From: Austropuccinia psidii
Lineage: Eukaryota; Basidiomycota; Pucciniomycetes; Pucciniales; Sphaerophragmiaceae
Length of the DNA stretch: 64,000 nucleotides
Assembly: GCA_023105745.1 (NCBI GenBank)
Contig: JALGQZ010000009.1
Span: 13,936,564 to 14,000,563 of the forward strand
Direction of reading: 5' to 3'
Below, in pieces: positions 33,924 through 48,900 of the stretch. Below the pieces are notes generated by a model that was given only the letters and a program-made list of their open reading frames with translations, did no database searches and had not been told where the DNA came from. The position numbers and the translations under genes were made by a program. The stretch's first letter is position 1, and each line of letters begins with the position of its first letter.

Positions 33924-34920
33924 GACTCAAATTCACTTCTCATTTTTTGACTTTCCAATGGTACCTCCTTCAATGTTGATCAATCAAAAAATTGAGGTCA
34001 ATACCAAACTGGTCAGCCACTTCTTCAATCCAAATATTCATTTCACACAGTGACCACACCAAAGCAAAATCCGAGTTTTTTTTGTCACGATATCTTTACC
34101 ATCCATAGATTCACTCCCATGCTGAGTGAGACAAGAGCTAAATTATGCACTTGTTTTCTTGAGCAATTAAGTGTTTTAGAATTATGGCCTCAGCAGCTTA
34201 CTTACTTTTTGTCAATCTAAATAAATACATTTCAGGACAATGTGACAACCCGGCTCTCATGGTCCTCCAACCAAACAGCCATCTAGTCCAATTCGACACT
34301 CTCAAGGATTGTTGAATACAAAGAAAACAAAGCTAGTAAGATCTTCAGGGGCTACACCATCAACAGTCACGAGCAATACCAGCTCCCATTCAAGCCTTGA
34401 AGCCAATTATACCATTTAGAGAAAGTGCTGTTCAAGGCATAGGTCAGTTATGGATGGCATGAAAGAGTAAGCTAGCTATGTCATCTCACATTCCTCCAAA
34501 TTTAAGATATGCCACTGCCAAAAACAAAGGAGCATCCTTGAGGTACCATTAAACGATCTGTTTTGGGAGACTTGGTCAACTTCACAATCCGTGCAGTGCC
34601 ATTACCTGAGCAGATAACAGCGTATCTTGTCAAGTATTTGGATTTCTTGAAAGACACATTGCTGCGATGCAAATTTAAACCAACATCTCCAAGGCAGCCC
34701 TCAGCGGACTTTGTCAAAGCAAGGTGTTGCTTAAGCCTTTGCCTCTCTATGTGGGTGCACATGCATAGAGACGGCTTGAGGCTGTAATATTATGTGGAGA
34801 CTAAAAAACTGAGGGCTTGGGTCATTTCATCCACAAAAGAGGAGCTGTCAAGGCCAATAGGGCTGGTTCCCTGCACAATAAATAGTGAAATAACACTATA
34901 AAATTAGATGAACTACACAT
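33924..34920. other. Gene-like but unassigned region
   Basis: Balanced composition with short frames on both strands (33796-34053 plus, 34502-34762 minus, 34563-34787 plus). None belongs to a family I know. It could contain further exons of the Dicer-like locus. Confidence 0.3.
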
Positions 34921-37017
34921 CTTTAAAAAATATTTTTTATCATTATAATTAGAATAAGCTCTGGTCATGGTGGGGGCCCACACCATGACCAGTATTTGTA
35001 TTTAATTTTAATAGCCAACATGGGGGAATTGCTGCCCAAAATTCTTAGTAAATTTTATTCTATTCAAATTCGATGATTTTTAATTTATGTTTTGTAATTT
35101 AGATCATTTTTAATCAATTATAATAATAAATAAACAAATAGAATGGGTTATATTCCAATTAATGATTTACTTATAATTCTTGGCTTCAATACCTACTTAA
35201 TTATAAAAATATAAAGAAATATTCAAATGTAATCAAAAACATCTAATCCATTAAGGATATATAATAAATCCAAACAAAAAACAAATTCTTAATAAAGGAA
35301 AAAATCCCAAAAGATTATTTCACGAATAAAAATAACCACTAAAAATATAAATAAATAATAAAATAAGATAACTAAAAATTAACCCATAAATAATAAAAAT
35401 CAAACAATAAAAACATCAAAAAAAGGAAGGAACTAATCAATAAGATATAAATAATAAAAAAGCCCATGAATCATTTTCTAATTATGAAATTACAATTGTG
35501 ATTCATATAATATAGAATAAATAAATAAATGAGTTAATCAATCAAAAATAGATAAATAATACTTCAAGAATCCAGAGATAATAAATTATGAATGAATAAA
35601 CTAGAAATGATCATTAAATCATCAAATGAATAAGTAATATTTTTAATACAAAGAAATAATAAATTATAATTACAAAATAAATATAGAAAGCCCAAAACAA
35701 AAAATTAATCAATAAAGATTAAAAATATACAAAAAATCAAAAAAGTAAAAATTTAGTACTAAACAAATAATAAAACCTCAAAAATTCACGGTAATCAATT
35801 TTAAACAGTTCTAATTAGCTATAATTACTCTCAATTTATTTCAATTTAATTAAATTTAATTAAAAGTGTAGATTTTTCATTTCATTTTATTGAAGTGTAT
35901 GCATTTTTATTAAACAAAATCTTAATTAAGACTGATTGATTTTCTAAAATTCTTAATGAATGTCAATTTTTAAAACTAGTTTTAACAGATCTTAGCAAAT
36001 TTTATTCAAATTCAATGATTTTTGTTTTTTGTTTTTTAATTTAAATTCTTTTTAATCAATTATGATAATAAATATGCATAAATAATAAATAAATTAATAA
36101 ATAAAATGGGTTATATTCAAATTAATGATTTACTTATAATTCTTGGCTTCAATAACTAATTAATTATAAAAATATAAATAAATAATCAAATGTAATAAAA
36201 AACATTTAATCCAAAAAGCATATATAATAAATTTAAACAAAAAACACATGGTTAACAAAGGAATAAATTCCAAAAGATTATTTCAACAATGAAAATAATC
36301 ACTACAAATATACATAAATAATAAAATGAGATAACCCAAAGAAAGGAAGTAACTAATCAATAAATGAATAAATAATAACCAAAAACTAAATACATAAAAT
36401 ATAAAGCATAAACTAATAATGAGTCATTATTAAATTATTCAATTCTAATAGTGAATCATCAATATGCTACATTAAAATTCATGTATAATTTGTAATTGAG
36501 AAGTGCAATGAATAAGTTATCATTGAAATATGAATAAACTGTCTCTTCTTCAATAATAACAAATAAAGCATTAAAAAATAAAAAATGAAAAACCATAATA
36601 AACATAATGGAAATAATCCAAATGAATCAATATGGTATTATGAAAATAATTCAACTTCCAATTGAGTGTTTATTGCATTTATGTTGTATAAATCATAAGT
36701 TGTTTTGAGTATACCTTGAATTGATTGTTTTAGTACTTGGTATTTCAGTTATTTTTGTGGTGGTATAATTTTTAATTTAATTTAATTATATTTTATTAAT
36801 ATTTCCTATTTCATTTCTATTTGGGATTTAATAATGTCTTTCATTTGAATTTGAATTTGATCATTTTATTGAGTTATTATTGTTTTTATTTTGATTATTT
36901 ACCTTTATATATGTCAAAATTATCTGATAAAATTAATTATTATTCTAAGGGAAATTACATAATCAAACCAAATATCATTATAATGTTTATTTTGGCCTTA
37001 AGGTTATTATTCCTGTA
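34921..37017. repeat. AT-rich region with an internal 1-kb duplication
   Basis: Segments at about 35040-35360 and 35990-36330 are similar: TAGTAAATTTTATTC versus TAGCAAATTTTATTC, and the shared phrase ATGATTTACTTATAATTCTTGGCTTCAAT at 35160 and 36120, about 960 bp apart. There is no coding content beyond chance. Confidence 0.6.
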
Positions 37018-40000
37018 TATTTATGATCTTTTATTTGATTTTTATTCATTTTTTTAGTTTTTTTGTTTTATTTATACGAATTAATAAGTAATCAAGCAAT
37101 AAATAATAAAAAATCAATGAATCATTATGAAATTCTTCAATTGTGATAGTGATTGGTCAATCAGTTATATTAAATCTCATACAAATTTGTGCATAATTAA
37201 TAAATTTCAATATTAAATACATTCTAACCCTAATTATTTTACATGGCTTGGCCTTGTTCAATCTCTTTTTCAATCCACTCTCTTCAAATTAATATTAATT
37301 TTAACTAACACATCTTTATCGAATTCTCAATATGAGTCAAATCAGCTCCCTAATAGATTCCAATGAATCAGCCAGTCAAATTTCACCGTCTTTCCCAAAA
37401 AATCACTCTTCAAGCTCCAAAGTAAACCAAAGTCAGATCACACAATGTTATTTTTCCCAAGCAAAGAATGGATACCAGTTATTCTTAGTTGATGGATTCT
37501 CAAAGAAAATTAAGCAACATGAACAAACTAAGCAAAACCTGGTATCTCATTTGAAAGCATTTCATAAGGAAATATGGGCTGAAGCAATTGCCAAAAAGAA
37601 AACTGAAGGACAAAGTAATTTATCAGACTCACATGGAAGCAGCATAATAAAAATTATGAATTCTGACTTGCAGAATAATTTCACTGATAATCATGTCAGC
37701 TTCATAATTCAAGATCAACAATCATTTGCGTTAGTTAAATCAAAATCATTTCAAAAGCTTATTCATACCCTCAACAAGGACATTAACTTAATTTCTGAAA
37801 CCACAATTTCCAAACAGATCAAGAAAAAGTTTCTAAATGATAAAGAACATATATTTACCTTTATCAATTCACAAGCATCACAGTTCTCATTTTCTACTGA
37901 CATTTGGTCTGGTCCAGGTGGAATTTTGTATATTACTCCCACAGCTCATTACATATCATCTGATTGGAAACAATTCACTGAAACCATTAGATTTTCCAAG
38001 TTGACTGAAGCTCATACTGGTAAAAACATATACACAAAAATTGTGGATATGCTTAATGATTTCTTTATTGAACACTCTCAAAAGCCAAGGGGATCAAAGC
38101 GTGATGCAATTCCAATAGATACCTCAGTGATTCATCCTCAAAAACCAAAAGTGATTTATCCAATTCTTCAAATGATTTGTATAGTTTGGATATCTCATCC
38201 ATTGGTAATCGAATCATGGCCATAAAATTGGATAATGCTTCCTCAAATACAAGATTTATGGATCTTGTTGTTAAAAATCATTTTCTGAAAGGTTTTGACT
38301 CACACATTCAATTTTTTGCACATATTCTTAATTTAGCAGCAAAGGATTCTTTGTAGGAGCTTGATGGATCAATTGATAAGGTCAAGAAGGTGTTAAATTG
38401 AATATGTTGATCAAACACCTCATGGGAACACTTCAAAAGCATTTGTGAAAAAAATAAAGAGCCACAAAACCGGCCAATGGCGGACAACAGCACCAGATGG
38501 AACTCAACATATTCATTGCTTTGTTCAGAATTAAAGCAGAAGAGCTCTTTTGATGATTTTATTTGTGAGTACAATAAGTCTCAAACATTAAAACAAAAAA
38601 CAAATCACTTTAACAGTTCAAGCCAAAAAATGTTTAGTAGCAAAAAACAGAAAACCATTTCCCAGGAAATAGAAAAAGCTGACATTAATCATAATATATG
38701 CCTTGTACGTCTGCCTACTTGATTATCTTTCTGCAAAATAAATCTCACTTCATTCCTTTCTAACTATTCTGAAAGTAATTTTGGAAGAGGACTGAACCTT
38801 TTTTTCACCAAATATCAGAATTTCTAAAGGTCTTTGCCACTGCAACTGATGAAGTTCAAGATGATTCTTATCCTTCACTTGGGTTAGTAATGCCTTGGTA
38901 CCAACTACTCCTTGAAATGTGTCAAAAAACAAAAAATGAAGTATCAAGGGAATCCCAACTATTTGATGCAGCTGATCAAGCATATTCAAAGCTTGAAAGT
39001 TATTACAATATTAGATCAAATTCCTGTGCTATGTGCTTGATTATTGACCCATTATTCAAGCTTACATGGTTTACTCAGCATGATTTGTTGCAAGAAGATG
39101 AAAGAAACAGTGATACCAATCCAATAAGATATAAGGACAAAGCACTCAGAAATCTCAAAGAAGTAGATGCTGAATATTCTTCTGAATACACAATCAACGT
39201 TTCACAAGAACCTCAAGTAATCTGAAGCAATTGCATTGTTTTGAAGAAAGAATGTCTAAAAGAAAAAATAAAACTAATGAAATTCTTGAATATTTACAAA
39301 CTTATTCACCCCATTATTCAATATGCATTATTTAATGGTGGAAAAGACACACAAATAGGTTTCCAATATTATCCAAAATTGCAAGAGACTACCTTGGAAT
39401 ACCTGAAACCTCAGCACCTGGTGAGCATTTATTTTTGGAAGCTGGAAACTTGATTACTAACAAATGCACATCACTTTCCTGTGATTCTGTGGAGGCAAAT
39501 ATGTGTTTACGTTCTTGGTTAAATAATGGAATTTATGAAATTATGTATGCTTGGTATGATAATCTTCAGTAATTCCATTTCTTATTTTTACTCATTAAAT
39601 GAATTTCTCTTGAAATCAAAAAATTTAATAAATCCAAGAATTATGCAAATTAAAATATTTTTCCTTATTATTATAGTGATTTTAGATTGAATCTATAGAT
39701 CAGAACGTCATTATTGAGTAATTGCTTTAATTACAATTTAAGTGATATAAGTGTTTGCTGACAAAAAATCACAATTATACTTTTGAAATAAATAATCCTT
39801 TCTGTTTGAATTCTATTTTTGAAACAAATTATCCTTTCTGTTCAAATTTTATTTTTGAAATCAAAAATTAACACAAATCTGTTAACTTGATTGCCTTGTT
39901 TTGCAACATTATGATGGTGAAAAATATATATTTTTATGTAGTTTGGTTTGCATCATAGCAACCTGGATTTTTTTTAGGTGTATTTCTTACAACACATAAT

Positions 40001-40783
40001 TTTATGTAAAATCATATAAGTGACATCTTTTTTTAAAAAAAATCCTTAGGAAATGAAATGTTTTAAGGAATTTGTAATTTTTGTTTAACCATATTTATTG
40101 CATTGTGTTTTTTAGTATTTTTTTGGCTGATAATTTCTTTCAAAAAATGCCCCTTATGAATTTGATCATTATTTTTAAAAAATGAATTCAATCTTAACAA
40201 TCAAAAACAAGAAGTCTATATTTTTTGGAAACTTATTGGGTTGAATAATTGTTAAAATGCCATAAATCACATGAATTTCATGAAAAATGCCATAAATGCT
40301 ATGAATAGCATCAACAATTCCATAAGTAACATGAATAGAATCAACAATTTCATAAGTAATATTATTGGTATCATCAATAATATAAATGAAATTAATGGAA
40401 TCAAAAATTCATACATAAAATTAATGGCTTGAAGGGAAGTAACAATACCATAAATTGGATTCACAGAACCATTTATGGAATAAGAATTCCATTTATTTCA
40501 TAAAAAAGGAGCCCATAGTGTTTTTTATGTGTATTTAATAATTTATGGAAAAAAAACTTAGGGGCTAATGGGTTTTGATGGTTTTACCAAAGGCCCAAAA
40601 GGGTTAATTATATATAAATGAAGGTGTTCATGAAAATTCAAAATTTGCTTTTGAATATTTGATTTCAAATATTCAAAGGTAGGTGAAATTTGATTCTGAA
40701 TATTGGGTCATGATGGAAATTCGATATTGAATTCTTGATGACCCTTAAAATTTGACACATTTTCAAAAAGCTATGCTGTTCTC
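37018..40783 (+). mobile_element. hAT-type dispersed repeat, copy 2
   Basis: Same family and limits as the copy at 4.06-7.57 kb. It carries about 300 bp (39865-40167) missing from copy 1, either an insertion here or a deletion there. Confidence 0.6.
37332..39572 (+). pseudogene. hAT-family transposase relic (copy 2)
   Basis: The first 297 codons are open and cover a BED-like N-terminus (CYFSQAKNGYQLF with later H-x4-H) and FSTDIWSGPGGILYIT. A one-base deletion near 38131, relative to copy 1, shifts the frame; later there is a TAG at about 38356 and further breaks. The C-terminal dimerisation domain is again present at 39390-39530. It is better preserved at its start than copy 1. The conserved I-x-C-F-A-H-I-L-N-L motif reads HIQFFAHILNLAA here. 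Confidence 0.8.
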
Positions 40784-41557
40784 AGATGTCATCTTCCAAT
40801 TTTAAAAAACCTTTTCAAAAACCCACTTCTCTCCAGAAATTAAGACCTTAATAATATTATACTATATTTTAGCTGTTAGTCACATTCTGTTCATAAACTT
40901 AATCATTTGTTCTGGATGGATTCTTTCCTGTGAAAGACTCTCCAAGCCCATTTTTGGGGCTGTAAGACCTTACCCAGAATAAAACTAAATCCTTCCCTCA
41001 TGTCAGTAATAGTAATACTAACTTGATAATTTTTGGAATTTTTTGTCTATTTTGTTCAAACAGCTCTAGTGCCTTACCATCCAGCCAAGAACACTTTGGG
41101 ACTTACATCTTGATTTTAGCTTTTCATTCTGTCTTCAGCTTTCAATTAACACACAGCTCTCCAATATGATTCCTTCATCTCTCAAAATTATTTCTAAGGA
41201 AACCACTTTTTTCAAAAATTTATACCTCAACAAACTTCCTCTTTGTTACCTTTAAGCTGTTAGTCCCATTCTGTTCATAAACTTATTCATTGATTCTTGG
41301 TGGATGCTTGCCTGTGAAAGACTTTCTAAACCAATTTTTGGGGCTGTAAGACATTACCCAAAATAAAATTGAATCCTTCCCTAATTTTAGGAATAGTTAT
41401 ACTAACTTAAAATCTTTTGGAATTTTTTGTCTATTTTGTTCAAACAGCTCTAGTGCCTTACCCTAAAGCTAAACATACTTTGGGACTTAAACATCAATTT
41501 TGGCCCTGCATTTTGCCTTCAACTTTAAATTAATACACATCTCTCCAATATCTCCCC
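40783..41557. repeat. Tandem duplication of a ~385-bp block
   Basis: GCTGTTAGTCACATTCTGTT at 40872 recurs with one change at 41256, and TTCAAACAGCTCTAGTGCCT recurs about 385 bp apart. The two copies have diverged by about a tenth. It lies just upstream of TET/JBP copy 4. Confidence 0.7.
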
Positions 41558-41762
41558 TTCATATCTTAAAAGTATTTCTACGAAAGCCACTTTATCACAA
41601 AAATTGTCCCTTCCTGAGAGCTATGGCTGGAAAGCAAAAAGCAGGTAGATATCATGGAAAAGGAAAGAGCCATTCTCAATCTTGGCACCAATCTTAACTT
41701 CTTAATAAAAAAACTAGGCTGTTCAAGTTTAAATAATTATTTTAGATCTTTTCAATTTTCTG

Positions 41763-42690
41763 TTGAAAGTTTTTTCAACCCAGTTCCTTCTAATGAGCTT
41801 TGAAGAAAATATTGAAATGGTCTTTTTGAGAAAAACCGCTGTTTTTAGAGATTTCATTAAAAACTATTATCATTCTATTAATTCAGGCCTTACAATACTT
41901 TATGATAAATCACTCTCTCCTTCCTCAGATCAAGTATTTTCTATTATCCATTTCATTCCATTTAGAGAAATTACTGATAATGAGAAAGAAAAATTAAATT
42001 TTGTCTCTCAGTTTTTAATTGAATAAATTCCTTCTTATCAAAGCTTCAAGAATCAGGAAACAAAATCACTGGTTCTATGTTTTCTATTGGCTGGAATCCT
42101 CCAAGACTTGGTCAAGTAACAATTGGCTGGTATATCTCTTCTTCTAACATTTCAAAAGACATCCTAATTTATGGTCACTTAACCAACAAAATTTATGAAG
42201 TGGCCAAAATTCTCCAGAAATTTCTCGAAAACCTCTCTTTAGCAATCTTCAAAAGTAACAACAAAGATATGACTGAAGTTGGTATTCCTGATTTTGAAAT
42301 ATTGCATTTTTGTGATTGTGAAACTGAATCCTTTTCAAATCAATTAACATATACAATCAATAATTTTTCTAGCTTTCCACATTGTGGTAAAACTGATAAT
42401 TCTAAATTTGCTTATTTTCTCTCTATTCCAATCTCTAAAGACAATGGTAGTATTATTTTCAATAATATGATCTTTTTAATGAATTTTTTGTTTTTCCAGA
42501 TTATTAAATGAATCTCAACTTAACAGGAAGACAACCAGGAGTTTTTCAAATTGTGTGGAAAAGAAGAAGTGTGTGCCATTTTACAATTAATCCAGAGGGT
42601 GGCTCCTCTGTTTTCTTAAAATATTATCAATGTCATTACAAATTTCTAGAAAGACTTAAAAAATCTTCAAAGGATGAGATGAGGTGAAAA
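41763..42690 (+). pseudogene. Broken TET/JBP-type dioxygenase (copy 4)
   Basis: Frame pieces 41763-42026 and 42077-42511 and a third at about 42507-42690 follow each other with frame changes near 42024 and 42505. Together they match the other copies: GLTILYDKS with FREITDNEKEKLN, then GSMFSIGWNPPR, then LTYTINNFSSFPHCGKTDN, then GVFQIVWKRRSVCHFT. The iron-binding H-x-D has become H-C-G (Asp to Gly) and the second histidine remains in CHFT. The copy is therefore both frameshifted and catalytically altered. Confidence 0.68.
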
Positions 42691-42984
42691 TATCTAATTC
42701 TACTGTAGATAATCATGCCCAAATTGTAACTAGATTAGCCCCCACTTCAAAATAGTATTTCTGCTTAACAATATATTCCTATTAAGTCACTTTCTTATTT
42801 TAAAATTGATAAAACAATGATAAATTTGATTATTGTAATTAAAATTTCAAAAATTAATTAGAAATTTCTTCAACTGATTATAAGATTAAGGAATTCAGTC
42901 CATGATAAATATAACAATAATAATGCTTATAAATTGATAAATTTATGGTGCAATTGGGAAATTAATTGGATATTCAATAAAATA

Positions 42985-45900
42985 GCTATAAAATCAATAA
43001 ATTAAATATAAAATTGATCATATCATTATGAAATTAATAAATTAAACATAAAGTTAATAAATCAATTATAAAATTAATAAAATCATTATAAAATTAATAT
43101 GTTAGTTATAAAATTCATCAATTAATTATAAAATTAATAAACTAGTTATAAAATTAATGAATTGTCCATAAAATTAAGAAATCAATCATAAAACTAATAA
43201 ATTAATTATAAAATTAATAAATTAATTATAAAACTAATGAATTAGTTATAAAGTTAATAAATTAACTATGAAATTAATAGATTAATTATAAAATTAATAA
43301 ATTAATTATAAAATTAATAAACCAATTATAAAATTAATAAATTAACTATAAAATGAATAAATTATTTTAAAATTAATAAATTAATTATAAAATTAATAAA
43401 TTAATTGAAAATTAATAAGTTAATTATAAAATTAATAAATTATTATAAAATTGACAAATTAATTATAAAATTAATAAAATTGATTATAAAACTGATAAAT
43501 TAATTATAAGATTAATAAATTAACTAAAAGATTGATAAATTAATTATAGAATTAATTATAAGATTAATAAATTAATTATAAAATTGATAAATTAACTATA
43601 AAATTGATAAATTAATTATAAAATTAATAAAGTAATTATAAAATGAATTCTAAAATTAATAAATGAATTATAAAATGAATTCTAAAATTAAGAAATTAAT
43701 TATAAAATTAATAAATTAATTATAAAATTAATAAATTAATTATAAAATTAATAAATTAATTATAAAATTAATAAATCAATTATAAAATTAAGAAATTGAT
43801 TATAAAATTAATAGATCAATTATAAAATTAATAAATTAATTATAAAATTAATAAATCAATTATAAAATTAATAAATTAATTATAAAATTAATAAATTAAT
43901 TATAAAATTAATAGATTAATTATAAAATTAATAAATTAATTATAAAATTAATAAATTAATTATAAAATTGATAAATTAATTATAAAATTAATAAATTAAT
44001 TATAAAATTAATAAATTAATTATAAAATTAATAAATTAATTATAAAATTAATAAATTAATTATAAAATTAATAAATTAATTATAAAATTAATAAATTAAT
44101 TATAAAATTAATAAATTAATTATAAAGTTAATAAATTAATTATAAAATTAATAAATTAATTATAAAATCAATAAATTAATTATAAAATTAATAAATTAAT
44201 TATAAAATTACTAAATTAATTATAAAATTAATAAATTAATTATAAAATTAATAAATTAATTATAAAATTAATAAATTAATTATAAAATTAAGAAATTAAT
44301 TATAAAATTAATAAATTAATTATAAAATTAATAAATTAATTATAAAATTAATAAATTAATTATAAAATTAATAAATTAATTATAAAATTAATAAATTAAT
44401 TATAAAATTAATAAATTAATTATAAAATTAATAAATTAACTATAAAATTAATAAATTAATTATAAAATTAATAAATTAATTATAAAATTAATAAATTAAT
44501 TATAAAATTAATAAATTAATTATAAAATTAATTATAAAATTAATAAATTAATTATAAAATTAATAAATTAATTATAAAATTAATAAATTAATTATAAAAT
44601 TAATTATAAAATTAATAAATTAATTATAAAATTAATAAATTAATTATAAAATTCATAAATTAATTATAAAATTAATAAATTAATTATAAAATTAATAAAT
44701 TAATTATAAAATTAATAAATTAATTACAAAATTAATAAATTAATTATAAAATTAATAAATTAATTATAAAATTAATAAATTAATTATAAAATTAATAAAT
44801 TAATTATAAAATTAATAAATTAATTATAAAATTAATAAATTAATTATAAAATTAATAAATTAATTATAAAATTAATAAATTAATTATAAAATTAATAAAT
44901 TAATTATAAAATTAATAAATTAATTATAAAATTAATAAATTAATTATAAAATTAATAAATTAATTATAAAATTAATAAATTAATTATAAAATTAATAAAT
45001 TAATTATAAAATTAATAAATTAATTATAAAATTAATAAATTAATTATAAAATTAATAAATTAATTATAAAATTAATAAATTAATTATAAAATTAATAAAT
45101 TAATTATAAAATTAATAAATTAATTATAAAATTAATAAATTAATTATAAAATTAATAAATTAATTATAAAATTAATAAATTAATTACAAAATTAATAAAT
45201 TAATTATAAAATTAATAAATTAATTATAAAATTAATAAATTAATTATAAAATTAATAAATTAATTATAAAATTAATAAATTAATTATAAAATTAATAAAT
45301 TAATTATAAAATTAATAAATTAATTATAAAATTAATAAATTAATTATAAAATTAATAAATTAATTATAAAATTAATAAATTAATTATAAAATTAATAAAT
45401 TAATTATAAAATTAATAAATTAATTATAAAATTAATAAATTAATTATAAAATTAATAAATTAATTATAAAATTAATAAATTAATTAGAAAATTAATAAAT
45501 TAATTATAAAATTAATAAATTAATTATAAAATTAATAAATTAATTATAAAATTAATAAATTAATTATAAAATTAATAAATTAATTATAAAATTAATAAAT
45601 TAATTATAAAATTGATAAATTAATTTTAAAATTAATAAATTAATTATAAAATTAATAAATTAATTATAAAATTAATAAATTAATTATAAAATTAATAAAT
45701 TAATTATAAAATTAATAAATTAATTATAAAATTAATAAATTAATTATAAAATTAATAAATTAATTATAAAATTAATAAATTAATTATAAAATTAATAAAT
45801 TAATTATAAAATTAATAAATTAATTATAAAATTAATAAATTAACTATAAAATTAATAAATTAATTATAAAATTAATAAATTAATTATAAAATTAATAAAT

Positions 45901-48900
45901 TAATTATAAAATTAATAAATTAATTATAAAATTAATAAATTAATTATAAAATTAATAAATTAATTATAAAATTAATAAATTAATTATAAAATTAATAAAT
46001 TAATTATAAAATTAATAAATTAATTATAAAATTAATAAATTAATTATAAAATTAATAAATTAATTATAAAATTAATAAATTAATTATAAAATTAATAAAT
46101 TAATTATAAAATTAATAAATTAATTATAAAATTAATAAATTAATTATAAAATTAATAAATTAATTATAAAATTAATAAATTAATTATAAAATTAATAAAT
46201 TAATTATAAAATTAATAAATTAATTATAAAATTAATAAATTAATTATAAAATTAATAAATTAATTATAAAATTAATAAATTAATTATAAAATTAATAAAT
46301 TAATTATAAAATTAATAAATTAATTATAAAATTAATAAATTAATTATAAAATTAATAAATTAATTATAAAATTAATAAATTAATTATAAAATTAATAAAT
46401 TAATTATAAAATTAATAAATTAATTATAAAATTAATAAATTAATTATAAAATTAATAAATTAATTATAAAATTAATAAATTAATTATAAAATTAATAAAT
46501 TAATTATAAAATTAATAAATTAATTATAAAATTAATAAATTAATTATAAAATTAATAAATTAATTATAAAATTAATAAATTAATTATAAAATTGATAAAT
46601 TAATTTTAAAATTAATAAATTAATTATAAAATTAATAAATTAATTATAAAATTAATAAATTAATTATAAAATTAATAAATGAATTATAAAATTAATAAAT
46701 TAACTATAAAATTAATAAATTAATTATAAAATTAATAAATTAATTATAAAATTAATAAATTATTTATAAAATTAATAAATTAGTTATAAAATTAATAAAT
46801 TAATTATAAAATTAATAAATTAATTATAAAATTGATAAATTAATTATAAAATTAATAAATTAATTATAAAATTGATAAATTAATTATAAAATTAATAAAT
46901 TAATTATAAAATTAATAAATTAATTATAAAATTAATAAATTAATTGTAAAATTAATAAATTAATTATAAAATTAATAAATTAATTATAAAATTAATAAAT
47001 TAATTATAAAATTAATAAATTAATTATAAAATTAATAAATTAATTATAAAATTAATAAATTAATTATAAAATTAATAAATTAATTATAAAATTAATAAAT
47101 TAATTATAAAATTAATAAATTAATTATAAAATTAATAAATTAATTATAAAATTAATAAATTAATTATAAAATTAATAAATTAATTATAAAATTAATAAAT
47201 TAATTATAAAATTAATAAATTAATTATAAAATTAATAAATTAATTATAAAATTAATAAATTAATTATAAAATTAATAAATTAATTATAAAATTAATAAAT
47301 TAATTATAACATTAATAAATTAATTATAAAATTAATAAATTAATTATAAAATTAATAAATTAATTATAAAATTAATAAATTAATTATAAAATTAATAAAT
47401 TAATTATAAAATTGATAAATTAATTATAAAATTAATAAATTAATTATAAAATTGATAAATTAATTATAAAATTAATAAATTAATTATAAAATTAATAAAT
47501 TAATTATAAAATTAATAAATTAATTATAAAATTAATAAATTAATTATAAAATTAATAAATTAATTATAAAATTAATAAATTAATTATAAAATTAATAAAT
47601 TAATTATAAAATTAATAAATTAATTATAAAATTAATAAATTAATTATAAAATTAATAAACTAATTATAAAATTAATAAATTAATTATAAAATTAATAAAT
47701 TAATTATAAAATTAATAAATTAATTATAAAATTAATAAATTAATTATAAAATTAATAAATTAATTATAAAATTAATAAATTAATTATAAAATTAATAAAT
47801 TAATTATAAAATTAATAAATTAATTATAAAATTAATAAATTAATTATAAAATTAATAAATTAATTATAAAATTAATAAATTAATTATAAAACTAATAAAT
47901 TAATTATAAAATTAATAAATTAATTATAAAATTAATAAATTAATTATAAAATTAATAAATTAATTATAAAATTAATAAATTAATTATAAAATTGATAAAT
48001 TAATTATAAAATTAATAAATTAATTATAAAATTAATAAATTAATTATAAAATTAATAAATTAATTATAAAATTAATAAATTAATTATAAAATTAATAAAT
48101 TAATTATAAAATTAATAAACTAATTATAAAATTAATAAATTAATTATAAAATTAATAAATTAATTATAAAATTAATAAATTAATTATAAAATTAATAAAT
48201 TAATTATAAAATTAATAAATTAATTATAAAATTAATAAATTAATTATAAAATTAATAAATTAATTATAAAATTAATAAATTAATTATAAAATTAATAAAT
48301 TAATTATAAAATTAATAAATTAATTATAAAATTAATAAATTAATTATAAAATTAATAAATTAATTATAAAATTAATAAATTAATTATAAAATTAATAAAT
48401 TAATTATAAAATTAATAAATGAATTATAAAATTAATAAATTAATTATAAAATTAATAAATTAATTATAAAATTAATAAATTAATTATAAAATTAATAAAT
48501 TAATTATAAAATTAATAAATTAATTATAAAATTAATAAATTAATTATAAAATTAATAAATTAATTATAAAATTAATAAATTAATTATAAAATTAATAAAT
48601 TAATTATAAAATTAATAAATTAATTATAAAATTAATAAATTAATTATAAAATTAATAAATTAATTATAAAATTAATAAATTAATTATAAAATTAATAAAT
48701 TAATTATAAAATTAATAAATTAATTATAAAATTAATAAATTAATTATAAAATTAATAAATTAATTATAAAATTAATAAATTAATTATAAAATTAATAAAT
48801 TAATTATAAAATTAATAAATTAATTATAAAATTAATAAATTAATTATAAAATTAATAAATTAATTATAAAATTAATAAATTAATTATAAAATTAATAAAT

